64,000 bases of DNA. Origin: Spirosoma rhododendri (lineage in GTDB: Bacteria > Bacteroidota > Bacteroidia > Cytophagales > Spirosomataceae). Below are positions 50,803 to 59,634 of the stretch, one piece after another; the stretch's first letter is position 1; each line of letters opens with the position of its first letter. Position numbers and translations under genes: made by a program. Under the pieces are notes generated by a model. The model had not been told where the DNA came from. It was given only the letters and a program-made list of their open reading frames with translations, and searched no databases. The stretch covers positions 2,680,501-2,744,500 of the forward strand of contig NZ_CP051677.1 in the NCBI RefSeq assembly GCF_012849055.1, in the 5' to 3' direction.

Positions 50803-50830
50803 AAAGCCCGGGCGGTGCGCCCGGGCTTTT
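50803..50830 (+). terminator. Terminator after lipA
   Basis: A 12-bp G+C-rich stem AAAGCCCGGGCG/CGCCCGGGCTTT (50803-50814 with 50818-50829), 3-nt loop, followed by T-rich sequence. It lies immediately before the lycopene cyclase start at 50839. Confidence 0.9.
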
Positions 50831-50838
50831 GTTTTTGC

Positions 50839-51993
50839 ATGAAAAAATACGACTTCATCATCGCAGGGGGTGGTATGGCGGGTCTGAGTCTGGCGTACTA
50901 CCTGACCTCTTCCGCACTACGCGACCGATCGATACTTATTCTGGAACGCGATCTGAAAAATCGCAACGACCGAACCTGGTGCTTCTGGGAAAAAGAAACG
51001 GGGCCGTTCGAGCCGATTCTTTTTCAGAAATGGGATACCGCCCTGTTCTACGGACCGGGCTATACGGGTCGCCTGGGCATGGGGGGCTATCGGTACAAGA
51101 TGCTGCGCGGTATCGACTTCTACGCCTTCGTTGAAGAGCATCTGGCCAAGTTTCCGAACGTCGAACGGCGGCAGGCTACGATCAACCGCATAAAGGACAC
51201 GCCACAGGGCGGTTTTGTGATCGCCGACGATGAACCGTATCTCGCCGATTACGTATTCGACAGTACATTCCAGTTGTCCCTCGATCAGCCGGAGCGGCAC
51301 AACCTGCTCCAACATTTTAAAGGCTGGTTTGTCGAAACGGAACGGGCATGTTTTGATCCGGCCATCCCAACTATTATGGACTTCCGGGCCGAACAGCACG
51401 GCGACTGTCGGTTTGTGTACGTCCTGCCGTTCGATACCAATCGTGCGCTGGTGGAGTTCACCCTGTTCAACGACCGGCTGCTGACCGAAGCCGAATACGA
51501 ATACGCCCTCCGCCATTACCTGAGTCAGCACGTCGATACCGGGGCTTACCAGATTACCGACGTCGAAACGGGCGTAATTCCCATGTCCGACGTGCCGACA
51601 ACCGAACTGCCATCGGAGCACATTATCCGAATCGGTACCTCGGGCGGCTACACGAAGCCATCGACAGGCTACACGTTCAACCGATCGCAGCGGTATCTGC
51701 GCGAACTGGTCGATAATCTGGCCAGTCGGGAAAAGCCAGCACGTGATGTATCGTGGTTCAAACGGCGATTCGCGCTTTACGACAGTATCTTCCTGAACGT
51801 GCTGGAAAACCACCGTTACCCCGCCGACGCCCTGTTTACACGTATATACGCCCGTAACCCCGGCCGCGTGTTTCGATTCCTCGACGAAGACACAACGCTA
51901 TTCGAGGAAATCCGGCTGTTTGCTACCATGCCTATAGGGCCATTCCTGAAAGGATTGGTCGATGTGCTGCGCCGGAAAATTATTTCCCGCTAG
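50839..51993 (+). CDS. Lycopene cyclase (CrtY-type)
   Basis: 384 residues. The FAD/NAD motif is FIIAGGGMAGLSLAYYL at the N-terminus. NDRTWCFWE and VFDSTFQLSLDQ match conserved positions of lycopene beta-cyclases, as does VIPMSDVPTTELP with IRIGTSGGYTKPSTGYTF (the cyclase-specific glycine and Pro-Ser-Thr-Gly region). It would convert lycopene to beta-carotene or a monocyclic product, consistent with pigmented Cytophagales. Start is ATG 50839; a longer upstream frame would run through the lipA terminator. No other carotenoid gene is in the window. Confidence 0.88.
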   Translation: MKKYDFIIAGGGMAGLSLAYYLTSSALRDRSILILERDLKNRNDRTWCFWEKETGPFEPILFQKWDTALFYGPGYTGRLGMGGYRYKMLRGIDFYAFVEEHLAKFPNVERRQATINRIKDTPQGGFVIADDEPYLADYVFDSTFQLSLDQPERHNLLQHFKGWFVETERACFDPAIPTIMDFRAEQHGDCRFVYVLPFDTNRALVEFTLFNDRLLTEAEYEYALRHYLSQHVDTGAYQITDVETGVIPMSDVPTTELPSEHIIRIGTSGGYTKPSTGYTFNRSQRYLRELVDNLASREKPARDVSWFKRRFALYDSIFLNVLENHRYPADALFTRIYARNPGRVFRFLDEDTTLFEEIRLFATMPIGPFLKGLVDVLRRKIISR

Positions 51994-52203
51994 GAACAGC
52001 TGTCAATCAGTCATATAAATGGTGATGCGTTAGTATTTACAGCACGGCACTGTTACCATATGTCGAAAACGTAGTCATAGGATTGTTGCCCGATAGGTGA
52101 GTGATTACCCTCTTTTTTTTTGCTTTGTTCGGTAGTTGCTCCACCTTACATGCCTCACGCGGTAACGTACGTCTTGTATTCAACCCATATGAATCGAGTC
52201 GGC

Positions 52204-52222
52204 TAGCAAATTCATTTTGCTA
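52204..52222. promoter_or_regulatory. Short inverted repeat before the sigma factor gene
   Basis: TAGCAAA (52204-52210), 5-nt spacer, TTTGCTA (52216-52222), 22 nt before the sigma factor ATG. Might be an operator or small leader hairpin; no direct support. Confidence 0.35.
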
Positions 52223-52244
52223 ACCGATGGTACGTTATTGACCC

Positions 52245-52799
52245 ATGAAAAAGACTTTTACTGACGAAGAGTTGGTAGATCGGTTTATTCAATCGCACGA
52301 GGCTGCCGATTTTGCCGAACTCTACTGCCGCTACAGCCGCAAAGTGTACCAATCCTGCATCCGTTATCTGGAAGATTCCGTCGAAGCGCAGGACCAGATG
52401 CAGGAAGTGTTTTTTAAGGTGCTCAAACGGCTTGGTGGCTTTCGCCAGGAAGCGAGCTTTTCAACCTGGCTTTACACCCTCACCCGGAATCATTGTTTTA
52501 CCGTTCGTCAGCAGCGCGATTTGCGTCGGCATACGCTGTTCAGCGATACGGATCTGCTCGAAACGCATCACCTGCCGGGGCTGGATGGGGCATCGCTCGA
52601 CGACCGCTGGCATCATGCCGAACAGACGCTGAATCAGCTCGCGGGGCGCGATGAGCGAATCCTTCGCGATCGATATCTGCTCGGTAAAGACATTGCCGTG
52701 CTGGCCGATGAACATCAGGTCAGTATCAGCGCTATAAAGATGCGGCTGAAGCGCGCGCGCGACATTGCGCACCGCATCCACCAACGGCGGGAACTGTAA
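52245..52799 (+). CDS. RNA polymerase sigma-70 family (ECF-type) sigma factor
   Basis: 184 residues. Region 2: DFAELYCRYSRKVYQSCIRY, then DSVEAQDQMQEVFFKVLKRL and FSTWLYTLTRNHCF, including the core-binding and -10 recognition helices. Region 4: DERILRDRYLLGKDIAVLAD followed by the HTH EHQVSISAIKMRLKRARDIA. No anti-sigma gene is attached. FecR genes in this window lie far away (44.8 and 63.6 kb), so pairing is not indicated. A hairpin at its stop codon precedes metK. Confidence 0.88.
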   Translation: MKKTFTDEELVDRFIQSHEAADFAELYCRYSRKVYQSCIRYLEDSVEAQDQMQEVFFKVLKRLGGFRQEASFSTWLYTLTRNHCFTVRQQRDLRRHTLFSDTDLLETHHLPGLDGASLDDRWHHAEQTLNQLAGRDERILRDRYLLGKDIAVLADEHQVSISAIKMRLKRARDIAHRIHQRREL

Positions 52800-52816
52800 C
52801 CCGACGGGTCGGGTAT
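52799..52816 (+). terminator. Short terminator after the sigma factor gene
   Basis: Stem ACCCGA (52799-52804) with TCGGGT (52809-52814), 4-nt loop, followed by ATTTTATTT. The stem begins inside the stop codon. Modest stability. Confidence 0.6.
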
Positions 52817-52820
52817 TTTA

Positions 52821-52851
52821 TTTGCCCCTTCTTAAATAAGCTTTAGTTTTG
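52821..52851 (+). promoter_or_regulatory. Bacteroidota promoter of metK
   Basis: TTTG (52821-52824), exactly 19 nt, then TAGTTTTG (52844-52851): a full match to TTTG-N19-TAnnTTTG. The metK ATG lies 27 nt further on. The predicted leader is too short for a SAM riboswitch. Confidence 0.85.
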
Positions 52852-52878
52852 TGGGTCAAATTAAGCCTGTATAGCCTA

Positions 52879-54156
52879 ATGCCATATTTATTCACGTCTG
52901 AGTCAGTATCAGAAGGGCATCCTGATAAGGTGGCCGATCAAATTTCTGACGCGTTAATTGATAACTTTCTTGCTTTTGACCCGTCCAGCAAGGTTGCCTG
53001 CGAAACGCTGGTAACGACCGGACAGGTTGTATTGGCCGGTGAAATCAAGACGGATACGTACCTCGACGTGCAGAAGATTGCCCGCGAAGTAATTCGCAAG
53101 ATTGGGTATACGAAGAGCGAATACATGTTCGAAGCGAACTCGTGCGGTGTGTTTTCTGCCCTGCACGATCAGTCGGCTGACATCAATCAGGGTGTCGACC
53201 GGAAGGTGGAGAACAACGACTTTGAAACGCTGGCGAACGCACAGGGTGCTGGCGACCAAGGGATGATGTTCGGCTACGCGACCAGCGAAACCGACAACTA
53301 TATGCCCTTGCCGCTCGATCTGGCGCACGCCATCCTGCGGGAAATGTCGCACATTCGTAACAACGAGTCTGATCTGATGCCGTATCTGCGCCCCGACGCC
53401 AAGTCGCAGGTAACGATCGAGTACTCAGACGACGATCAGCCAATTCGTATCGATACTATCGTGGTATCGACGCAGCACGACGATTTCGCCGACGATGAGA
53501 CGATGCTGGCCAAGATTCGGGAAGACGTTATCAACATCGTGATTCCCCGCGTGAAGGCTAAACTAAAGCCTGAACTGCATGGTCTGTTCGACGCCGACAT
53601 CACGTACTACATCAACCCAACGGGTAAGTTTGTCATCGGTGGACCGCACGGCGATACGGGGCTGACGGGCCGGAAGATTATCGTTGATACCTACGGCGGT
53701 AAAGGAGCGCATGGCGGTGGTGCTTTCTCGGGTAAAGACCCCTCGAAAGTTGACCGGTCGGCGGCTTACGCAACCCGGCACATTGCCAAGAATATGGTTG
53801 CTGCGGGCCTTTGCGATCAGGTGCTGGTGCAGGTATCATACGCGATCGGGGTTGCCAAGCCCTGCGGTCTGTACGTCAACACGTACGGTACGTCGAAGGT
53901 CGATATGCACGACGGCGCGATTGCTGAAAAGATCGCCCAGATTTTCGATATGCGTCCGTACGCTATCGAGCAGCGGCTGAAACTGCGGAATCCGATCTAT
54001 TCGGAGACAGCCGCTTACGGACACATGGGCCGTAAAAATGAAGTGGTAACCAAAACATTCGGCTCGAACGGGAAAACCAAAGAAGTCGAAGTTGAACTCT
54101 TCACCTGGGAGAAACTTGATTTCGTCGATAAAGTAAAAGAAGCGTTTGGCCTGTAG
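52879..54156 (+). CDS. metK: S-adenosylmethionine synthase
   Basis: 425 residues from ATG 52879. It makes S-adenosylmethionine from methionine and ATP. Signatures: [20 protein letters not shown] at the N-terminus, the hexapeptide loop [15 protein letters not shown]-like ISTQHDDF-type phosphate region, and [19 protein letters not shown], the P-loop-like element. The active site contains the conserved Asp and Lys residues of these motifs. The length is longer than the E. coli enzyme (384 aa) because of insertions typical of Bacteroidota MetK. A precise promoter lies upstream and a strong bidirectional terminator downstream. Confidence 0.97.
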   Translation: MPYLFTSESVSEGHPDKVADQISDALIDNFLAFDPSSKVACETLVTTGQVVLAGEIKTDTYLDVQKIAREVIRKIGYTKSEYMFEANSCGVFSALHDQSADINQGVDRKVENNDFETLANAQGAGDQGMMFGYATSETDNYMPLPLDLAHAILREMSHIRNNESDLMPYLRPDAKSQVTIEYSDDDQPIRIDTIVVSTQHDDFADDETMLAKIREDVINIVIPRVKAKLKPELHGLFDADITYYINPTGKFVIGGPHGDTGLTGRKIIVDTYGGKGAHGGGAFSGKDPSKVDRSAAYATRHIAKNMVAAGLCDQVLVQVSYAIGVAKPCGLYVNTYGTSKVDMHDGAIAEKIAQIFDMRPYAIEQRLKLRNPIYSETAAYGHMGRKNEVVTKTFGSNGKTKEVEVELFTWEKLDFVDKVKEAFGL

Positions 54157-54160
54157 TCCA

Positions 54161-54212
54161 GGCATAAACGAAAAAAGCCCCATCACACGATGAGGCTTTT
54201 TTCGTTTATGCC
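54161..54212. terminator. Bidirectional terminator between metK and hpf
   Basis: A 24-bp stem (54161-54184 with 54189-54212, one mismatch), 4-nt loop ACAC. The stem contains A6/T6 tracts, making it usable on both strands. It separates two convergent genes. Confidence 0.9.
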
Positions 54213-54216
54213 AATT

Positions 54217-54591
54217 TTATAAATCATCGACGTCCACCGTCTCGTCGGCCTGCATACGGGCTTTTTCATCCACAATTGCCTGACTCGAAAAGTCGTTGCG
54301 TTTCTGTTTACAGCGCACCAGTTTATCTTTCAGTACTTCGAGTACCCGATCCGTGGCGGCCTCGAAGCTTTTGTCGTTTTCTTTGACGAAAATCTCTTTA
54401 CCCGGCAGCATTAACCGGACTTCGATGATTTTCTCTTTGACCTTGTTGGAGTCGGCTCCTTCGAGTTTGAGAAACACCTCACCACTAACAATGTGGTCGT
54501 GAAAGGTGTCGAGCTTATTCAGCTTAGCCTGGATAAAATCGAACAGGCTCTGATCGGCCGTGAAGCGTACGGCGTGCATTTTTAGTCTCAT
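54217..54591 (-). CDS. hpf: Ribosome hibernation-promoting factor, HPF/RaiA family
   Basis: 124 residues, short HPF type. KMHAVRFTADQSLFDFIQAK, then FHDHIVSGEVFLKLEG and VRLMLPGKEIFVKE match the beta-alpha-beta-beta-beta-alpha fold that binds between 30S and 50S subunits; FEAATDRVLEVLKDKLVRCKQK is the C-terminal helix. It inhibits translation by holding ribosomes in an inactive state during stress. There is no long C-terminal dimerisation domain. MRLKMHAV: the first ATG (54591) matches Bacteroidota homologues. Confidence 0.9.
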   Translation of the reverse strand: MRLKMHAVRFTADQSLFDFIQAKLNKLDTFHDHIVSGEVFLKLEGADSNKVKEKIIEVRLMLPGKEIFVKENDKSFEAATDRVLEVLKDKLVRCKQKRNDFSSQAIVDEKARMQADETVDVDDL

Positions 54592-54813
54592 TGTGTCGCC
54601 TTTTAAGTGAATTGAAACAGAACATCAATGGACTATCTAAGTTTGGGTATACCCACCACAATGTCAAGGGCGTCTTTGAAAGATACAAACTCGTTTCACG
54701 GTGCCCCCCGTCTAGTCGTCGTCACTGGCTGACTTGAACTGATTTAACGAAATTCGTGGAACGGTAACTAATCAAAGTTCTTTGTAAAGTATAATTTCCA
54801 GACTGGCGAGGTG

Positions 54814-56175
54814 CTACACTGGCCAATCACGCAGGTAAAGCCGGATCGGTTGTTTCGAGCGAAGCGTAATTAGCGGCCGGGGTAGCATGGGTTCGGAGGT
54901 AATAGGCTGCAACTCGAATGTGACCAGCAGTTGGCCCAGCAGGGCAACCATTTCCATCAGGGCAAACTGATTGCCGATACAAAGCCGGGGGCCACCGCCA
55001 AACGGCAGGAACGCATAGCTGTGTCGATCTGCCGAACGGTCTGGTGCAAAGCGGTTGGGGTCAAACTGATCGGGGTTGGGCCAACTGGCCGGATCGTGGT
55101 GCAGCAGATAGGGACTAATCAGCACACCTTCGTCAGCATTCAGATGGTACGCTCCCAACTGATCCGGCCCCAGCGACAGTCGGCTCATCGCCCAGGCGGG
55201 TGGGTACAGGCGGAGTGATTCGTTGACGATCTGGGTCAGATACGGCATCGCGCGCAGGTCGTCGGCGGAGAAGCGGGTGCGGGTGCCGAGTGTTCGGAGG
55301 GCTTCGGCGCGGGCGCGGGCCTGTACGTCGGGGTGAGTGGCCATCAGGTAGAGTGTCCAGCTCATTGAGGCCGCCGTGGTTTCGTGGCCCGCCGTAAACA
55401 GCGTGACGAGTTCGCTCAGCAGCTGCGCGTCGGTCATGCCTTCGCCCGTCTCCTCGTCGGTGGCCCGCAGCAGCATATCGAGCAGATCGTCGTGCTTACC
55501 GGTCGATTGCCGCCGTTCCCGAATGATACCCGTTATCAGATCGGTTACCAGCCCAGACGCGTTGATGTATGACTTGTTGGCGGGAGTTGGTACCCAGTTC
55601 GGCAGGCGTAGCGGGTTCAGTACGGTTTGGCTGATAATATGGTTCAGGTCATTCAGCGCCTGCGACAAACGCGTCGTCTGGTCGCCCAGCCCCGAGCCAA
55701 ACAGCGTTTTCGTAACGATTCGCAACGTGGCCTCCATCAGCGCGGCCGACATATCGACGGGTTGCGTTTTGTCCAGCCGCTGTAATTGACTGGTCCAGCT
55801 AACGGCTTCGTCGATCATCGTGTCGGCCAGCAGGGCCAGCTTTTGCCGGTGAAAAGCGGGTTGCGCCAGCCGACGTTGCCGACGCCAGTAGTCGCCGTCG
55901 GTCGTTAGCAAACCATCGCCCAGAAACTCGCGCAGGATCTTGTACGAGCGGCCCCGCCCGTAGTTTCGGTTGTTTTCCTGCAATACATATTTGGTTTCCT
56001 CCGGCTTCAGCAACACCGTTATCATGCGTCGCCCGACCTTTATTCGGACCACGCGCTGATCGCCGTACTGTTGCTGTAGCTGACGGAGCAAACCCAGCGA
56101 GTCGCGCAGCAGGGAGAATGTACTACCAAACAAAAAGTGGCCCCGGTGGAACGGAATGGGTGGTTGATCGGCCAT
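54814..56175 (-). CDS. Cytochrome P450
   Basis: 453 residues. Oxygen-binding I-helix AGHETTAASMSWTLYL, K-helix ESLRLYPPAW (ExxR), and heme-binding FLPFGGGPRLCIGNQFAL with the axial cysteine. The FGGGPRLCIG loop, rather than FGxGxHxC, places it with CYP102/CYP4-like and fatty-acid-acting bacterial P450s. A soluble enzyme: no N-terminal anchor. Redox partner genes are absent nearby, and the substrate is unknown. Downstream of a cytochrome c-containing lipoprotein on the same strand (57-nt gap), so they may be co-transcribed. Confidence 0.92.
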   Translation of the reverse strand: MADQPPIPFHRGHFLFGSTFSLLRDSLGLLRQLQQQYGDQRVVRIKVGRRMITVLLKPEETKYVLQENNRNYGRGRSYKILREFLGDGLLTTDGDYWRRQRRLAQPAFHRQKLALLADTMIDEAVSWTSQLQRLDKTQPVDMSAALMEATLRIVTKTLFGSGLGDQTTRLSQALNDLNHIISQTVLNPLRLPNWVPTPANKSYINASGLVTDLITGIIRERRQSTGKHDDLLDMLLRATDEETGEGMTDAQLLSELVTLFTAGHETTAASMSWTLYLMATHPDVQARARAEALRTLGTRTRFSADDLRAMPYLTQIVNESLRLYPPAWAMSRLSLGPDQLGAYHLNADEGVLISPYLLHHDPASWPNPDQFDPNRFAPDRSADRHSYAFLPFGGGPRLCIGNQFALMEMVALLGQLLVTFELQPITSEPMLPRPLITLRSKQPIRLYLRDWPV

Positions 56176-56232
56176 GAGAAATGCGTTGACGAAATCACGT
56201 AAAAATAACGTTGGTACGCGTTTCTTCGGTGC

Positions 56233-57750
56233 TCAATGCGCGTTGTTTTGCAACACAATCAAGGGCAGATAGCTGTCGTAGGTAGGCTTGTAAGCGGGGG
56301 AATTCAGAAAGCCGCGACTGAAGTTACCCAACGCAATGTCCAGATTGCCGTCGTGGTCCCAGTCGTTAACGTCCATGCAAATCCACCGTCCGTATTGGCT
56401 GATCGGGAGATGATGCCGCCGGAAGGTTTGTGCCGGTTGACCTTCGTAATACACGAACGTTTGGGGCGATGCCGGGCCTAAATCGGCGAAGAACGCAATG
56501 GCGGCAATGTCCAGATCACCGTCTTTGTCGAAATCAGCGGCCACGGCCTTTGTGCAACCATTGAGGGGCAGAAACGTTTGCTGTTTGTACTGATCGTGCC
56601 CGTCGTTCAGGAATATGTAAATGCCGTGATAGGGTTTGAGAATACGTGAATAGTCGCTGTTATCACCCGCTGTGTAGATGATGTCGAGCCGACCATCGCG
56701 GTTCATGTCGATAAGTTGAAAACTAGTCGAGCCGTAGACGGGCGGGAAACGCAACACCATGCGTTCTGTAAAGCCACCGTGCTGATCATTGGTAAATAGC
56801 CAGATGCCCTCGTCGGCGTGAGCAAACAACGCCATACAGTCGAGCCAGCCATCGCGGTTAAAATCGCCGGTGATGACCTGTGTCGCGCCAGCGACGTTAC
56901 GAATAACCTGTTTGTCGAACTGATGGTCGGGACGTTGGCGCAGCAGATACAAACCCCCCATGTTATGCCCGAATCCGCAGACGAGCCAATCCGTCAGACC
57001 GTCGTGGTTGAAGTCGCCCGGCGTCGATTCGATGGGGCGGGGGAGTTGCTGCGTCAGTACAGTGGGGTCATTGGCCTGATCGGGTGCAAGTTCAATGAGT
57101 TGACCAGCTGGCTGATCGACGGCCAGCATGGTACCGATGCAGGTTAGTGCTATCCGCTCGGGCTTGCTGTTGTCGTTGATAAAGCGAGCCTGCACGGCTG
57201 GAGAGGGCAGCGTGCGTAGGCGTTCGGGTTTCAGATTCCTGCCCCAGCGGTACAGACCCGCGTCGGTTTCGTTGCTGGAATACACCTGCTGCTGTGCCGG
57301 GTCAAACGCGACCATGGTGGTGGTAGCCGTGTTACCCGTCGATTCACCGGGTTTCAGCAGGGAGAAACCCGCCCAGTCGTCAGCCGATTTGGTTTGATCG
57401 CTGGCCGGGTGCAAACTGTCCGGGGCCAGTGTTTCGTAGTACGTCCGCAGTTTATCCCAATCGGTTTGCGAAATGCTGGCACTGGCCGGGCGGAAGTAGT
57501 GCGTTTTCTGCCAGACTTCCAGCCCCAGCTTTGGCGCCATTGCGGGAAGCACCTGATTTTTCCAGGTCGTCTTATCCAGCATCGCGGGTGAAACGGGCAG
57601 ATGACAGGAGCCGCAATATTGCTTCGCCAGCGCTTCCCCCTCGGTTGCCACGGGGTCGCCGACTGTCGCGTTTGTCGTTTCACTACTCGACTGACAGCCT
57701 GTGAGCAACCCGAGTATGGCCAACGTGTATAGGATGGTGGGTTTAAACAT
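56233..57750 (-). CDS. Lipoprotein with cytochrome c motif and FG-GAP/VCBS repeats
   Basis: 505 residues. Lipobox LAILGLLTGCQSS, then one class-I cytochrome c-type heme site AKQYCGSCHLPV (CxxCH) at about residue 45. From residue 130 a seven-bladed propeller of FG-GAP/VCBS repeats follows: blades with GDFNHDGLTDWLVCGFG, GDFNRDGWLDCMALFAHAD, IDMNRDGRLDIIYTAGD, ADFDKDGDLDIAAIAF and VNDWDHDGNLDIALGNF, each with DxDxDG-type calcium-binding residues. The protein is tethered to a membrane; electron transfer coupled to a binding propeller is suggested. The partner is unknown. Confidence 0.88.
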   Translation of the reverse strand: MFKPTILYTLAILGLLTGCQSSSETTNATVGDPVATEGEALAKQYCGSCHLPVSPAMLDKTTWKNQVLPAMAPKLGLEVWQKTHYFRPASASISQTDWDKLRTYYETLAPDSLHPASDQTKSADDWAGFSLLKPGESTGNTATTTMVAFDPAQQQVYSSNETDAGLYRWGRNLKPERLRTLPSPAVQARFINDNSKPERIALTCIGTMLAVDQPAGQLIELAPDQANDPTVLTQQLPRPIESTPGDFNHDGLTDWLVCGFGHNMGGLYLLRQRPDHQFDKQVIRNVAGATQVITGDFNRDGWLDCMALFAHADEGIWLFTNDQHGGFTERMVLRFPPVYGSTSFQLIDMNRDGRLDIIYTAGDNSDYSRILKPYHGIYIFLNDGHDQYKQQTFLPLNGCTKAVAADFDKDGDLDIAAIAFFADLGPASPQTFVYYEGQPAQTFRRHHLPISQYGRWICMDVNDWDHDGNLDIALGNFSRGFLNSPAYKPTYDSYLPLIVLQNNAH

Positions 57751-57768
57751 TTATGTTGGGGTTAGAAA

Positions 57769-57808
57769 CAACAAAACGAGACAACTGGATAGCTGTCTCG
57801 TTTTGTTG
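57769..57808 (-). terminator. Terminator after SusD of locus 4
   Basis: A 15-bp perfect stem (57769-57783 with 57794-57808), 10-nt loop, with T-run on the minus strand. It lies 13 nt after the SusD stop at 57822. Confidence 0.88.
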
Positions 57809-57821
57809 AACGCACACTTGC

Positions 57822-59630
57822 TTAATTGTAACCCGGATTCTGGGTCAGCGACGATGTGCCGCCGGAACGGCTCAGGTCGATCTGCCGCTGCGGGATGGGG
57901 AAGTACTCGCTACGACCCGAGATAAACCGGCCACCCCGGATGTCGGTCGTGATCGTGCTTTCGTAGGTGAAATAGTTATTCAGCGTCGTTTCGGCCGTAC
58001 CCCAGCGCACCAGGTCGAAGAAGCGGTGACCTTCCATCGCCAGTTCGAGCTTACGTTCGAAATAGATCGCCTTCAACGCACCGTCTTTACCCAGGCTCGC
58101 GAACCGGCCGGTTGGGTAAGCCGCTACCGTGTAGTTGGCGGCTGGCGTAGTCGAATTGCCGGCCAGCGGGTTGGCGTTGTTGGTGTACTGATAGACGAAA
58201 TTGACCGGATTCGCTATCCGCGCCCGTACCAGATTGACGTAGGTCTGCGCCTGTGGCAGATTACCCAACTGCGCTTCCGCTTCGGCCGCCATCAGCAGTA
58301 CGTCGGCGTAGCGGATGACGTTGTAGTTGATGGCCGTGCCCGGTGCCCACGAATGCTGATCGGCGTACTGTGCCTGCGTCGACTGCATGTAGATGTTTTT
58401 CTTTGGCGAATACGGCCCAGCGTAGGTTTGGCCCGGACTCCGAATCCAGTCGGCACCGGGGTGCAGCCCCCAGTCAAGATAAGGAAGGCCCCGGCGGCCA
58501 ATCGTCCAGTCGATGCGTGGGTCGAGGTTTCCGGCGTCGGGGGTAAACGGCTGTGTCGACGCGACGCCCTGGTCGTTTTTCACCGGGTTGCTATTGTACG
58601 TGTCGACGAGCGGCAGGCCGGTGGCATCGGTGCGGTATGAGTTGGCCAGATCCTGCGACGGCTGGAAAAAGCCGCAGCAACGGAACGGACTGTTGCCGTA
58701 CGGAAAGTTGAGCATATCGCCCTGATTCGCGCTGGCGATGGTGTTCGTACCGTCGTTGGCAACCATCTGAATCGCGAATACTGCTTCGGAATTGTTCTCC
58801 GTAGCCGCGTCGAAGTTGTCGTGGAAGCGGGTTGTCAGGACGTATTTCAGGCCACTGGTCGTTACACCCTGCGTTGTAATCAGGTCAAAAAGCGTCTTGG
58901 CCTGGCTGTACTTCTTCTCGTACATGTACGTCTTGGCCAGATAAGAAGCCGCTGCCCACTTGTTGACCCGGCCCAGATCCGATTGCGTAGTAGGCAGGTT
59001 ATCATAGGCATACTGGAAATCGGCTTCAATACGCGGCCAGATGTCTTCAGTGTTGGGCTGCGAACTGGCAGCTGGCGTCGCGATGGTTTCGTCGATCCAC
59101 GGCACCCGGTTGAACATCTTCTTCAGCTCGAAGTAATAGTGCGCGCGCAGAAAGCGGGCTTGCGCGCTAAAGCTGACGCGGTCGGCATCGGAAATTGTCG
59201 TTGCAGCAGCCAGCAGCCGGAGTGTCGAATTGGCCCGGTTGACGCCCTCGTAGACCGTCCGCCATTTGCCGTTGAAAAAGCCGTTGCTGGGGTCGGCCGT
59301 GAATTTAGCGATGGCGTCGATGGCCGGTTGGTCGCTACCGTCGCTGCCTTTGTGGGCGTCGCCCCCGGCGATGCTGCCGTAGGTCCAGTTGGTGGGCGAT
59401 GCCTGCCAGCCATCGGTACCCGCCAGGTTCAGGGCCGAGCCGTTGTTGTATTGCCCGTCGAGGGCGGCATACGTACCCGTCAGCAGCGCGTCGACCCCGC
59501 TTTGGGTTGCCAGTACTTCATCGCTCAGTGCCCCCTGCGCCGGAATATCCAGACTCTTTGTGCAGGAATCGAGCGTAACGCCAGCCGCCGTAACGGCCAG
59601 CATCGCCACCATATAGTGAGATAGTTTCAT
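57822..59630 (-). CDS. RagB/SusD family nutrient-uptake lipoprotein (locus 4)
   Basis: 602 residues, the longest SusD in the window. Lipobox AGVTLDSCTKSL. Core motifs: VYEGVNRANSTLRLL, SAQARFLRAHYYFELKKMFN, and YFERKLELAMEGHRFFDLVRWG, ending YFPIPQRQIDLSRSGGTSSL. It follows the receptor gene of this locus, but the gap is 92 nt and holds a heptamer-periodic inverted repeat, in contrast to 12-25 nt at the other three loci. Confidence 0.93.
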   Translation of the reverse strand: MKLSHYMVAMLAVTAAGVTLDSCTKSLDIPAQGALSDEVLATQSGVDALLTGTYAALDGQYNNGSALNLAGTDGWQASPTNWTYGSIAGGDAHKGSDGSDQPAIDAIAKFTADPSNGFFNGKWRTVYEGVNRANSTLRLLAAATTISDADRVSFSAQARFLRAHYYFELKKMFNRVPWIDETIATPAASSQPNTEDIWPRIEADFQYAYDNLPTTQSDLGRVNKWAAASYLAKTYMYEKKYSQAKTLFDLITTQGVTTSGLKYVLTTRFHDNFDAATENNSEAVFAIQMVANDGTNTIASANQGDMLNFPYGNSPFRCCGFFQPSQDLANSYRTDATGLPLVDTYNSNPVKNDQGVASTQPFTPDAGNLDPRIDWTIGRRGLPYLDWGLHPGADWIRSPGQTYAGPYSPKKNIYMQSTQAQYADQHSWAPGTAINYNVIRYADVLLMAAEAEAQLGNLPQAQTYVNLVRARIANPVNFVYQYTNNANPLAGNSTTPAANYTVAAYPTGRFASLGKDGALKAIYFERKLELAMEGHRFFDLVRWGTAETTLNNYFTYESTITTDIRGGRFISGRSEYFPIPQRQIDLSRSGGTSSLTQNPGYN

Positions 59631-59634
59631 TTAG

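Noticed and set aside
52799..52879. SAM riboswitch before metK
   Set aside because: The leader between the predicted promoter and ATG is only about 20 nt, too short for any SAM aptamer; the hairpin there is a terminator of the previous gene.
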